Positions 31,483 through 40,033 of a DNA stretch of 64,000 nt are shown in pieces. Made by a program: the position numbers and the translations under genes. The notes beneath the pieces are model-generated. The model searched no databases and had not been told where the DNA came from. It saw only the letters and a list, made by a program, of their open reading frames with translations. Source of the DNA: Chloroflexota bacterium (GTDB lineage Bacteria; Chloroflexota; Anaerolineae; 4572-78; J111); NCBI GenBank assembly GCA_016860845.1, contig BOKF01000020.1:83543-147542 (forward strand), read 5' to 3'. How positions within the stretch are numbered: position 1 is the first letter of the stretch; each line of letters starts with the position of its first letter.

Positions 31483-34134
31483 ATGACACCTTCAAAAGTC
31501 CCCGAACCCATTAATCATTCACCATTCACCATTCACCATTCACCATTAAAATTTCCTCCTTCCCTGTCTACTGTCTACCGTCTACTGTCTACCGTTTGCC
31601 TCCTCCTCATCCTCGCCTTCGCCTTTTTCTTCAGCGCCCTGGCCGTGCAGCAGCACCACACTTTTCAAACCAACGGCCTGGATTTAGGCAATGTGGACCA
31701 AGCCTTGTGGAACACGGCCCAGGGACGTTTCCTCAACTTCACCCTGATGACGCCTATCCACTCGCGACTCGCCCTGCACGTCGAACCAATTCTGGTGCTG
31801 TTGGTTCCACTCTATTGGCTCAATCTGGGCGGACCAGAAACCCTGCTCATTGTCCAGGCTACCATCGTCGCCGCCGGTGCATGGCCACTTTACCAGTTGA
31901 CAATAATGAATGGCCTGCCCCTGGTGGCGTCCACAAGTAATCGGCAGTCAACATCCAATCCTCTATCCTCTATCTTCTATCCTCTATCTTCTATCCTCTA
32001 TCTTCCATCTTCCATCTTCCATCTCACTTTCCCTCTCGCCTACCTCCTCCTGCCCACCCTGGAGTCAGCCATACTGTTTGACTTTCACGCGGTGACGCTC
32101 TCGCCGACATTTTTATTGTTTGCTTTTCTGGCCCTTGAGCAAAAACATGATCGCCGCTTCCTCTTTTTTGCGCTGCTGGCGATGGCCTGCAAAGAGGATA
32201 TGCCGCTCGTGGTCGCAATGCTGGGACTGTATGCTGGCTTAGCCAAGCAACGCTGGCGCTTGGCCGGATTGACCCTTGCCTTGAGCGCCGCCTGGTTCGG
32301 TGTCGCCTTCTTTCTCATCCAGCCGCGTTTTGCCGCCGGCGGCAACATCCAGCTCGATCGCTACGCCTGGCTCGGCGCGACGCCCCTGGAAATGCTGCAA
32401 ACGCTGCTTACCCAGCCGATGCTTGTTTTCAACCACCTGTGGGATCGGGTTGATTTGCCGGGCTACCTCTTCGCTCTCTTTTTCCCCACGGCTTTTCTGG
32501 CTATCTTTAGTCCCCTGACCCTCCTGCCGCTGCTGCCTACCCTGGCCGTTAACCTGCTCAGCAACAACCCCTTCACTTGGCGGCTGGAAGATTTTCACTA
32601 CGGCGCGCCGTTAGCCCCGTTTCTGTTCATCTCCGCGCTCTACGGCATCCGGCATATCAGCGCATGGGCGCATGGGCGAATGGCGAAACTGCAAACAATG
32701 GGCCACTATTCGCCTATTCGTGCATTCGCCATTCTCCCTCGCTCCTCTGCTCCTCTGCTCCTCTGCCTTCTTCTCCTCGTCTTTTCCGCAGTTTATCACT
32801 ACTACCGCGGCTTCACCCCCCTGGCTCGACCCTTTGCCTGGCCCCAAATGACAGCCCACCAGCAGCGGCTGGCCAGCCTGCTGTCCACGATTCCCGCCGA
32901 CGCCCCGTTGTTCACCCAATCTAACCTGGCCCCTCATGTGACCCACCGGCCCGTCATTTACACCGATTTCGCCTACTTCACCGATCCCGCGTACCCTACC
33001 CCCGTCAAAGCGACAGAGATCCTACTCGACATCACCTCTTTTGAAAACAGCGGCGGCCTGCACCAATTTCTACGTCAAACCCTCGTGGAAAGCGGCAACT
33101 ACCAGCTTGTCGTAGCTGAGGATGGCATCCTCCATCTCCAACCAACCCCCAACCCCCAACCCCCAACCCCTACTCCTTACTCCTTACTCCCTACTCCCTT
33201 CTATACCTTCGCCCACCCCGACTCCCCGCCAGACTATTCCCTTACGGTTGACTTTGACGATATGATTCGTCTGCATGGCTACTCTCTCAGCTTCAACCGC
33301 CAGGAAGAGGTGCAGGTCAGTGTTGACCTGGAACCCTTCCAATCGCTGGCGTCACTGCCGGAGCTGCAGCCGGTGCTCTACCTGCTCGACGCCGAGGGCC
33401 AGCCGGTTGGCGCAACGACCGATCTCCAACCCACGCTGGTCTGGTATCCGCCCGCGCAGTGGCCGGTGAGGGAGATCGTGCGGGTGCGCTTCAACACCTT
33501 ACCCTGGTACACCCGCGCGACCGAAAGCTACCGGCTGGCCCTGGGGTTCGTCAACGGCAGCGACCCCTGGGACGTCAGCCGTCGCTATCCTCCCCGCCTC
33601 AGCCAGCCGACCGATTGGGCGGTTCGTCTCCCCGCTAACGGCACGCTGGTCGAGTTGGCCCAAATCCACCAGGTTTGGGGCATGCCCGAAGGCGGCCCGA
33701 CCCGCCGCCAATTTGCTCTACCCCATCCGCCCCACTCCCTCCAGGCCAACTTCGACAACCAGATCAAGCTGCTTGGCTATAGCACTCCGCAAATCTCCAA
33801 TCCTGGACCGCCGACCGCCGACCGCCGACCGCCAGAATTATCTGTAACACTTTATTGGCAAGCCTTGACCACTCCCCCCAACCTGACCCGCTTCGTCCAG
33901 TTCATCGGCCCCGATAGGCAGATTTACGGCCAAAACGACTCCGCCCCCAACCGAGGGCAGTATCCCACCTCCCTCTGGCAGCCCGGCGAAGTCGTCATCG
34001 AAACTGTCACTCTGCCAATCCAACAAGATCGCCCGTCGGGGACCTATACTTTGCACATTGGTCTCTATCATCCAGATACCGGGCTGCGTTTGCCTGTGGC
34101 TGAGGGTAGCGACCATGTTGAAATTTTGCCCTGA
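31483..34134 (+). CDS. DUF2079-like membrane protein with two beta-sandwich modules
   Basis: Up to 883 aa from the ATG at 31483 (a TTG at 31462 is also in frame). After the first helix comes HHTFQTNGLDLGNVDQALWNT, the DUF2079 signature in the place of the GT-C catalytic loop, with GRFLNFTLM and HVEPILVLL after it. Roughly 9-11 helices follow, then two modules (IRLHGYSLSF and IKLLGYSTPQ). It carries more repeat-coded segments than any other gene here (N-terminus and loops at 31511-31597, 31954-32026, 32655-32765, 33141-33198, 33807-33833). Probably a glycosyltransferase acting outside the membrane. Confidence 0.83.
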   Translation: MTPSKVPEPINHSPFTIHHSPLKFPPSLSTVYRLLSTVCLLLILAFAFFFSALAVQQHHTFQTNGLDLGNVDQALWNTAQGRFLNFTLMTPIHSRLALHVEPILVLLVPLYWLNLGGPETLLIVQATIVAAGAWPLYQLTIMNGLPLVASTSNRQSTSNPLSSIFYPLSSILYLPSSIFHLTFPLAYLLLPTLESAILFDFHAVTLSPTFLLFAFLALEQKHDRRFLFFALLAMACKEDMPLVVAMLGLYAGLAKQRWRLAGLTLALSAAWFGVAFFLIQPRFAAGGNIQLDRYAWLGATPLEMLQTLLTQPMLVFNHLWDRVDLPGYLFALFFPTAFLAIFSPLTLLPLLPTLAVNLLSNNPFTWRLEDFHYGAPLAPFLFISALYGIRHISAWAHGRMAKLQTMGHYSPIRAFAILPRSSAPLLLCLLLLVFSAVYHYYRGFTPLARPFAWPQMTAHQQRLASLLSTIPADAPLFTQSNLAPHVTHRPVIYTDFAYFTDPAYPTPVKATEILLDITSFENSGGLHQFLRQTLVESGNYQLVVAEDGILHLQPTPNPQPPTPTPYSLLPTPFYTFAHPDSPPDYSLTVDFDDMIRLHGYSLSFNRQEEVQVSVDLEPFQSLASLPELQPVLYLLDAEGQPVGATTDLQPTLVWYPPAQWPVREIVRVRFNTLPWYTRATESYRLALGFVNGSDPWDVSRRYPPRLSQPTDWAVRLPANGTLVELAQIHQVWGMPEGGPTRRQFALPHPPHSLQANFDNQIKLLGYSTPQISNPGPPTADRRPPELSVTLYWQALTTPPNLTRFVQFIGPDRQIYGQNDSAPNRGQYPTSLWQPGEVVIETVTLPIQQDRPSGTYTLHIGLYHPDTGLRLPVAEGSDHVEILP
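31511..31597. repeat. ATTCACC and TCTACTG/TCTACCG arrays
   Basis: Two unrelated 7-mer families lie next to each other and encode the N-terminus (HSPFTIHHSP ... LSTVYRLLSTV). Confidence 0.85.
31954..32026. repeat. In-frame CTCTATC/TTCTATC/TTCCATC array
   Basis: About ten units, the longest array in the window, encode SSIFYPLSSILYLPSSIFHL. Confidence 0.9.
32655..32765. repeat. In-frame GCATGGGC / TTCGCCTA / CTCCTCTG arrays
   Basis: Three degenerate families in a row; the first two are an inverted pair (CGAATGG versus CATTCGCC). Confidence 0.6.
33141..33198. repeat. In-frame CCCCCAA and CTACTCC arrays
   Basis: They encode the Pro/Thr-rich linker before the first exterior module. Confidence 0.8.
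33807..33833. repeat. In-frame ACCGCCG array
   Basis: Three and a half perfect units lie inside the second beta-sandwich module, encoding TADRRPPE. Confidence 0.8.
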
Positions 34135-34202
34135 GGAGCGAGAAAAGTGTTCCTGTATTGGACCTTGACTTTACCAAACGAAAAAGAAAAGGGGTTAACT
34201 AA

Positions 34203-34649
34203 ATGACCAAGCAAAGGTTTAAACCAGACCCTTACTGGCTGGTGTTTCAAGAAGCTATACCTAAATCTTTTGCTTCCATAATCGCAGATTACGGCTTTTT
34301 ATTAACTCAACCATCCGCCGGCGTGTTTGAATTGAGATCAGACGTATGCCTCATAACAGTATTTCTGGATAGACAGAGTGTCTTAGGTAACATAAAACCT
34401 GCCCGGGTTGATCAAGTGCCAAAGGTTCAATATTATAGCAGCATAGGTCTGGCTGCGTTCATTGATTTCCTGGCTCCTCAAGAGAATTTCGACTACAGAT
34501 TTTGCCGGAAACCTGAAGAAATAGCTGATGAGGTTGCTAAACTTGCCTCTCTCATACAAAAATATTGTTACGCTACCCTGAAAGGCGACTTCTCTGATTG
34601 GCTAAAATTAAAGGCGTTACAATTGAAAAAACTTGATATTCCGTTTTGA
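34203..34649 (+). CDS. Small cytoplasmic protein of unknown function
   Basis: The 148-aa product starts after AGGGG and has no signal or membrane helix. PDPYWLVFQEAIPKSFASIIADYGF, VFELRSDVCLITVFLDRQSV and the helical end DEVAKLASLIQKYCYATLKGDFSDW suggest a small alpha/beta fold. No family was recognised. The coding sequence is clearly richer in A+T than its neighbours and breaks the run of glycosyltransferases, which suggests a recent arrival. Confidence 0.65.
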   Translation: MTKQRFKPDPYWLVFQEAIPKSFASIIADYGFLLTQPSAGVFELRSDVCLITVFLDRQSVLGNIKPARVDQVPKVQYYSSIGLAAFIDFLAPQENFDYRFCRKPEEIADEVAKLASLIQKYCYATLKGDFSDWLKLKALQLKKLDIPF

Positions 34650-34687
34650 TCTCTATCAGCTCATTTTCATTGTTTATTAACTCAATA

Positions 34688-34693
34688 TATACT
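34688..34693 (+). promoter_or_regulatory. -10 box before the next GT gene
   Basis: TATACT, with TTTTCA 18 bp upstream, lies 7 bp before the TTG start at 34701, again suggesting a leaderless message. Confidence 0.45.
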
Positions 34694-34700
34694 GGCCAAA

Positions 34701-36701
34701 TTGTCTGAACACATAAATCCAAAATCGAAAATCCAAAATCGAAAATCCATTCTTTGGCTGGCTCTCTGGCTGCTCATCCTCGCCCTGGCCTTCGCCTGGC
34801 GCGCCCAAAACCTGGACGCCTTTGGCCTGTCCAACGACGAAGGCGCGCACCTGATGTGGGCCAGACTGGCGGTGGACGGCTACCCGCTCTACTCGGAAAC
34901 GTATGCCGTGCAGGCGCCTCTTTTTTTGGAGGCGATAGGGCTGGCTTTTCGGCTGGCCGAGCCGACCGTTCAGGCCGGGCGCTGCGCCATCTTACCCAGC
35001 TTTGGCCTGCTCGCCGCGGCCCTGAGCTGGCTGGCCTATCGTTCCGGGGGCTGGCCGGCTGCTTTGACCACGCTGGTCCTGGTCAGCGTGGCCCCGCTCA
35101 TTTTTACCTTTTCCCGCCTGGCTATGGCCGAAGTCCCGGCCACCGCCCTGGCCGTGATGGCGGTAGCTTTCCTCTTCCTCTATCTAGACCGAGGTCACAA
35201 AGCCTGGCTCCTGGCGTCCGGCTTGACCCTCGGCCTGAGCTTCATTACCAAAATGCTCAATCCCTTTGTGATCGCGCCGATTGGCTGGCTGCTGGTGATA
35301 AGTAACCAGAAGTCAGTAGTCAGTAGTCAGAAAGTGATTGGCGGTCAGTGGTCAGTGGTCAGTGGTCGTCTTTTCCTCGACTGCCTCCTGTGGAGCTTGG
35401 GCCTGCTTATCCCCCTGGCTGTTGTACCCTTGCTTTATGACCCGGCGGCAGTGTATGACCAGTTGATCCGCTTTCGCGGTGAATTGCGAGCGGCTGTTCC
35501 TAGCTCGACTGCCGAAACCTGGACTCAATTCCAGCTTTTCATCAACGGTCACTGGGGATTTTGGTTACTGGCATTTGGGGGTATAATGGCGGCAGCTTTT
35601 AGGGCCTGGGAAGAGAGTAGGCAGGGGAGATCTTCTTTCAGTACTTCCAATCTTCCAATCTTCCAGCCTTCCAGCCTGCTCTACCCGCTAACTTGGCTGA
35701 TCTGGTTGCTTGCCGGAATCGCCATGCTCGGGTGGCATACGCCGCTCTTCCCGCACCATTTTATTGTGCTACTGTCGCCGCTGATTTTGTTGGGCGCGGA
35801 ATTGGTCAGTGATGAAGCACGCGTGATCGGTAGCTTGTCGGCGGATGGCGAACAGCGCCCGGCGATCATGATTTACTCGCTGATCATCATGGTTGCGGCG
35901 CTCAACCTGCTGACTATTGTCAAGGCCAACCGAGAAACGGCGGCGATTGTGACCGGCGGGCGCGAGGCCGAGGCGCTGAAACTGCTCCAGGCGGTGTCGG
36001 CCCCCGACGATTTTGTGATGGGCGACAGCCAACTGCTCATCTTTATGGCCGGCCGGCGGACCCCACCACCTTTGGGCGATGTCGCCCTGGTCGCCATCAA
36101 AGCCGGGCGGCAAACTTCGGAACGGATGCTTCGCCTGACCAAGCAGGTCCAGGCTCCGGCAGTAGTCCAGTGGAGTCTGCGTCTGCCCTGGCTGCCGGAT
36201 TATCTGGCCTGGGTTGAAGGCAATTACCTGACCCGGCGCGTATGGGACAACGACCATATCATCTATTTTGGTTTACGTCTCCCGCCCGGTCAAACCATTC
36301 CCAACGAGCAGGCTGTCCGGCTGGGGGATGCAGTGACGCTGCGGGGGTATCAAATTGAACCGGGACCGGTCAAACCGGGTCAACATTTAAATTTAAAGGT
36401 TTTCTGGCAAACCGACATGCCTCTCGCCGAGAATTACACCGTATTCACCCAATTGCTGAACAACCAGGGGGTGCTGGTGACCAGTTGGGACAGCCAGCCG
36501 CTGGGGGGATACTTCCCCACCAGCCAGTGGCCCGCCGGCGAGATTGTAACCGACATTGTGCGGCTGCCCCTGCCCGCCGATTTGCCGGCGGGAAACTACA
36601 GTCTGATTACGGGGATGTATCGCCTGGATACGCAGGAGCGCTTGAGCCCTGCCGGTGGCGGTAATGATTTTGTAGTATTGACCACCTTAAACGTGGAATA
36701 A
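34701..36701 (+). CDS. GT39-like membrane glycosyltransferase with one module
   Basis: The 666-aa protein shows the GT39 start: a helix, then LDAFGLSNDEGAHLMWARLAVDGYPLYSE with the acidic pair D46-E47. About 11 helices follow, then a Q/R-rich loop (QTSERMLRLTKQVQAP) and one exterior module (VTLRGYQIEPGPVKPGQ, YTVFTQLLNNQG, YFPTSQWPAGE, LPAGNYSLITGMYRLDTQERL). The first residues (NPKSKIQNRKS) and loops at 35301-35368 and 35643-35677 are coded by 7-mers. The start codon appears to be TTG. Confidence 0.86.
   Translation: MSEHINPKSKIQNRKSILWLALWLLILALAFAWRAQNLDAFGLSNDEGAHLMWARLAVDGYPLYSETYAVQAPLFLEAIGLAFRLAEPTVQAGRCAILPSFGLLAAALSWLAYRSGGWPAALTTLVLVSVAPLIFTFSRLAMAEVPATALAVMAVAFLFLYLDRGHKAWLLASGLTLGLSFITKMLNPFVIAPIGWLLVISNQKSVVSSQKVIGGQWSVVSGRLFLDCLLWSLGLLIPLAVVPLLYDPAAVYDQLIRFRGELRAAVPSSTAETWTQFQLFINGHWGFWLLAFGGIMAAAFRAWEESRQGRSSFSTSNLPIFQPSSLLYPLTWLIWLLAGIAMLGWHTPLFPHHFIVLLSPLILLGAELVSDEARVIGSLSADGEQRPAIMIYSLIIMVAALNLLTIVKANRETAAIVTGGREAEALKLLQAVSAPDDFVMGDSQLLIFMAGRRTPPPLGDVALVAIKAGRQTSERMLRLTKQVQAPAVVQWSLRLPWLPDYLAWVEGNYLTRRVWDNDHIIYFGLRLPPGQTIPNEQAVRLGDAVTLRGYQIEPGPVKPGQHLNLKVFWQTDMPLAENYTVFTQLLNNQGVLVTSWDSQPLGGYFPTSQWPAGEIVTDIVRLPLPADLPAGNYSLITGMYRLDTQERLSPAGGGNDFVVLTTLNVE
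35301..35368. repeat. In-frame TAGTCAG/TGGTCAG array
   Basis: Eight or nine units encode QKSVVSSQKVIGGQWSVVSG in a loop between helices. Confidence 0.85.
35643..35677. repeat. In-frame CTTCCAA/CTTCCAG array
   Basis: Five units encode TSNLPIFQPSSL in a loop before a helix. Confidence 0.8.
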
Positions 36702-36717
36702 AAACTAACTGCTCAGG

Positions 36718-36802
36718 CATGTCATTTCGACCGAAGGGAGAAATCCCTCATACCTATGTGTCGCTCCAGGGATTTCTCGGCCTACGGCCTCGAAATGACA
36801 TG
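36718..36802. repeat. Palindromic REP/MITE-like element
   Basis: CATGTCATTTCGA (36718-36730) pairs with 36790-36802, and GAGAAATCCCT (36738-36748) with AGGGATTTCTC (36768-36778). It fills most of the 36702-36835 gap and is kin to the element at 348-486. Confidence 0.8.
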
Positions 36803-36835
36803 GGCTGAGTGGTAACGAATAAAAACTAACGCTTA

Positions 36836-39800
36836 ATGGACTTACTTATCGGAAAATCAACATCTCGGCGGTTGACTCTGGCCGGGATACATATTGACCG
36901 GCGCTGGCTGCACCTGGCCATGCCGCTGGCCCTGTTTTTAGTGATCTTTATCCCTCGCATCCTGGGGCTGGCTACCTTCCTCACCGCCGACGAAGATGAC
37001 CAGATCATGTTTTCCTCCACTTTCCTCAGAGCGGCGCTGCGAGGGAACTGGGCCAATGCCCTGGTTTTGGGCTACCCCGGCGTCCCGACCCTGGTTTTAG
37101 GCGCCATCGGCGTGTGGCTGCGTTATTGGGTTCATTATCAAGGCTGGCTGCCTCTCCCCTGGGTTCAGGCCAACCTGCTGCCGACCCTCAGGCAGGTAAC
37201 CGCCAATTTTGGTATGTTTGAATACCCCTTGGATTTTATCGTCTGGGCGCGCGTCCCGCTGGTTTTGGCTGCCTCGCTGAGTATCCTGGGCATTTATTTC
37301 CTCACCCGCAGACTTTTGGGTCAGCGTCTGGCCATCCTGGCCACGCTGATGATCGCTTTTGATCCCTTCATTTTAGCCCACACCCGCATCATCCATGTGG
37401 ATGCACCTTTAGCCTATTTTATGTTTCTGTCCTTTTTGGCGTTTTTACTCTACCTGGATCAAGGCGGTTGGCGCTGGCTGCTTCTTTCCGGCCTGTTCGG
37501 CGGCCTGGCTGCCTTGAGCAAAACACCGGCCGTCTTGCTTGCTCCCATTCTGGTGGTCAGCGGGCTTTGTTACGCTCTGTTTCCGCCGCCGGGAACACCT
37601 CGCGCCGTGCGCTGGAAAAGGTTGGGGCTGGCTCTGCTGGGCTGGGGACTCATTGCTCTGGTGGCCTTTTTTGCTTTATGGCCGGCCATGTGGACCCGCC
37701 CCCTGTTTGCCCTGGAATGGATTATCAAGAATATCAGCAGTGTCAACAGCCTGCCCCATCCGACCACGGGCCATTTTTGGGGCGATCAGGAAAGCGACCA
37801 AAACCCTTTCTACTACCTCATCGTTTTTCCCTACCACCTCACCCCCCTGGCGACTGTGGGGGTTGTTGCCGGTCTGGGACTGATTGTAGCCGGCTTGACC
37901 GACCGCTGGCGTAAAATCGAGAGTTGGGTGGCCCAAATGCTGCCCCTGGCCCTAGGGTTGGTGGCTTACATCACCGTCTTCATTACCCCAGTTTCACTCA
38001 TTTCCCGGCGCGGCGACCGCTATATTCTGCCGGTCTATTTCGCTGCCGGATTGCTCGCGGCGATGGTTTTATGGGGATTGGCGGCTTGGTTGAAACGACA
38101 ACTGCCGGCTCTCTTTAAGCGGCTTCGTCTCACAGCAACCGGCCTGGCTGCTCTGGCGATTGTGCTGCAAGCTTTTTTGGTCCTGCTGTATCATCCCTAT
38201 TACTTGGCTTATTACAATCCGTTGCTGGGTGGAGGTGCAACCGCGCCCTATCGAGTTAACATTGGTTGGGGAGAGGGTCTGGACCTGGCCGCCCGGTATC
38301 TTAATGAGCTAAATCCGCAGGAGCCGCCACCGGTGACCTCCTGGTACAGCAATCAATTTGCTCCCTATTATCGCGGCCGCACCCTGGATTTGTCTGACCA
38401 AAGTTCCGCGCTAACCGGAGATTATGTAGTGTTTTACATTAATCAAGTGCAGCGAGGCTTCCCCAGCAGTGAAATCCTAACCTACTTCCACCAGCGCGAG
38501 CCGCTCAAGGTGGTTAATTTGGGTGGGATTGAATACGCCTGGATTTATCCGGGGCCGATTATCAGCCAGACCCCCCCGCAAAATTACACCTTCCCTGCCG
38601 AAGTTATCCTGGGCGGCGGGGCGCGGCTGATCGGGGTGAACGTGCCCCAGGTAAGTATACCGGCTGATCGTTTTGCCGTCCAGGCCGGACAATCCGAGTC
38701 GCCCTATTTTTATGGCCAGGAAGTGGCCGGCCTGCCGGTGACGCTGTATTGGGAGACGCTCGCCCAGATAAACGGGGAACAAAATATTTATATCCGTCTG
38801 GTGGATGATCAGGGTAACAATTGGGGCCAGATTGACCGGCTGATCCTGGCCGGGATTTGGCGGCCCGACCGCTGGTACGCTGGCTACTTTATCCGCGATG
38901 AGTATAAGCTGCCGGTTGACCCGGCCACGCCGCCCGGAACTTACCACTTTGAGGTGGGCATGTACGATTTTATCACCGGCCAGAGTTATGGGGTGGCCAA
39001 AAATATCGGCTCGATAACCCTGACCCCACCCCAAAAGTTGCCGCTGCCTGCTGACCTTGAGCTAAAGACGATGATTTCAACGCCCGTCAACGAGGCGCTA
39101 ACCCTGTTGGGGCACGATTACACGGAGAGTGAGCTATCGCCGGGTGCGGAGATTGAGGGTAAAATTTTCTGGCAGGCGGCGCAGCCGCCGGACAAGGATT
39201 ATCGAGTCCGGTTCGCCTTTATCTCCGCCGAGCGCAAACAATATGTGGTGGCCGAACCGCCATTGTTAGAGTCCTACCCCACCTCGCAGTGGCGGCGTGC
39301 GGAGGTGGTCGGTGCAGCCTACCGCTTCCGGGTTCCGGCGGAGGCTCCTGCTGGCGATTACCCCGTACAGGTCAGCGTGATTGATCCTGACACTGGCGAA
39401 CCGATTGGCCCGGCTGTCACCCTTACCCAGGTCAGGATTAAAGCCCAGGAGCGCAATTTTGAGCTGCCCCAGGGCGTTACCCCTGTTTCCGCTTATCTAA
39501 ATGACGAGATTGAACTGGTGGGTTATAAATTACTGAATGAAACCGTTGTTCCTGAAGGAACGTTTGGCCTGACCCTCTACTGGCGCAGCTTGCGTCCGGC
39601 CGCGACCAATTACACCGTATTTGTCCACGCCGTTGGCCCCGATCAGGTGATCCGGGGACAGTGGGACAGCGTTCCCGCGCGGGGGACAGCGCCTACCAGC
39701 GGCTGGCTGCCCGGCGAAGTGGTCGAAGATCACTTTGAAGTGCCGCTGGCCAAAGACGCGCCCCCCTGGAAATATGATATTTTTGTCGGTATGTATGACC

Positions 39801-39898
39801 CGCTCACTGGCCTGCGTCTGCCCGCCTCTAGCCAACTTTCCCCCATTTCCGAAAATCGGGTCTGGCTCACGCGAATTCAGGCGGTGGAGCAGAAATGA
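36836..39898 (+). CDS. GT39-like membrane glycosyltransferase with three modules
   Basis: The 1020-aa protein is a paralogue of the 28225 product. It has FLTADEDDQ (D52-E53) and LGYPGVPTL in the first exterior loop, HPYYLAYYNP and IGWGEGLDLAARYLN near the end of the membrane domain, and NQVQRGFPSSEILTYF (NQVQRDIPNPNVIHYF in the paralogue). Three beta-sandwich modules begin near ARLIGVNVPQ, LTLLGHDYTE and IELVGYKLLN. Unlike most neighbours it contains no repeat-coded loops. No clear ribosome-binding site precedes the ATG. Confidence 0.87.
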   Translation: MDLLIGKSTSRRLTLAGIHIDRRWLHLAMPLALFLVIFIPRILGLATFLTADEDDQIMFSSTFLRAALRGNWANALVLGYPGVPTLVLGAIGVWLRYWVHYQGWLPLPWVQANLLPTLRQVTANFGMFEYPLDFIVWARVPLVLAASLSILGIYFLTRRLLGQRLAILATLMIAFDPFILAHTRIIHVDAPLAYFMFLSFLAFLLYLDQGGWRWLLLSGLFGGLAALSKTPAVLLAPILVVSGLCYALFPPPGTPRAVRWKRLGLALLGWGLIALVAFFALWPAMWTRPLFALEWIIKNISSVNSLPHPTTGHFWGDQESDQNPFYYLIVFPYHLTPLATVGVVAGLGLIVAGLTDRWRKIESWVAQMLPLALGLVAYITVFITPVSLISRRGDRYILPVYFAAGLLAAMVLWGLAAWLKRQLPALFKRLRLTATGLAALAIVLQAFLVLLYHPYYLAYYNPLLGGGATAPYRVNIGWGEGLDLAARYLNELNPQEPPPVTSWYSNQFAPYYRGRTLDLSDQSSALTGDYVVFYINQVQRGFPSSEILTYFHQREPLKVVNLGGIEYAWIYPGPIISQTPPQNYTFPAEVILGGGARLIGVNVPQVSIPADRFAVQAGQSESPYFYGQEVAGLPVTLYWETLAQINGEQNIYIRLVDDQGNNWGQIDRLILAGIWRPDRWYAGYFIRDEYKLPVDPATPPGTYHFEVGMYDFITGQSYGVAKNIGSITLTPPQKLPLPADLELKTMISTPVNEALTLLGHDYTESELSPGAEIEGKIFWQAAQPPDKDYRVRFAFISAERKQYVVAEPPLLESYPTSQWRRAEVVGAAYRFRVPAEAPAGDYPVQVSVIDPDTGEPIGPAVTLTQVRIKAQERNFELPQGVTPVSAYLNDEIELVGYKLLNETVVPEGTFGLTLYWRSLRPAATNYTVFVHAVGPDQVIRGQWDSVPARGTAPTSGWLPGEVVEDHFEVPLAKDAPPWKYDIFVGMYDPLTGLRLPASSQLSPISENRVWLTRIQAVEQK

Positions 39899-39901
39899 TT
39901 G

Positions 39902-40029
39902 GTTACAGGTTACAGGTTACAGGTTACAGGCTGCAGATAGCAGATAGCAGATGGCGGATCAATACTCCCCGTCTACCGTCTACCGTCTACCATCTACTCC
40001 CTACTCCCTACTCCCTACTCCCTACTCCC
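39902..40029. repeat. Four consecutive 7-mer arrays between two GT genes
   Basis: GGTTACA (39902-39930), AGATAGC (39935-39950), TCTACCG (39970-39995) and CTACTCC (39996-40029) units fill the whole intergenic space. No promoter could be read in it. Confidence 0.88.
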
Positions 40030-40033
40030 TGAT

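Noticed and set aside
20868..40029. CRISPR arrays at the repeat clusters
   Set aside because: Units are 7 bp without spacers of constant length and no cas genes are present.
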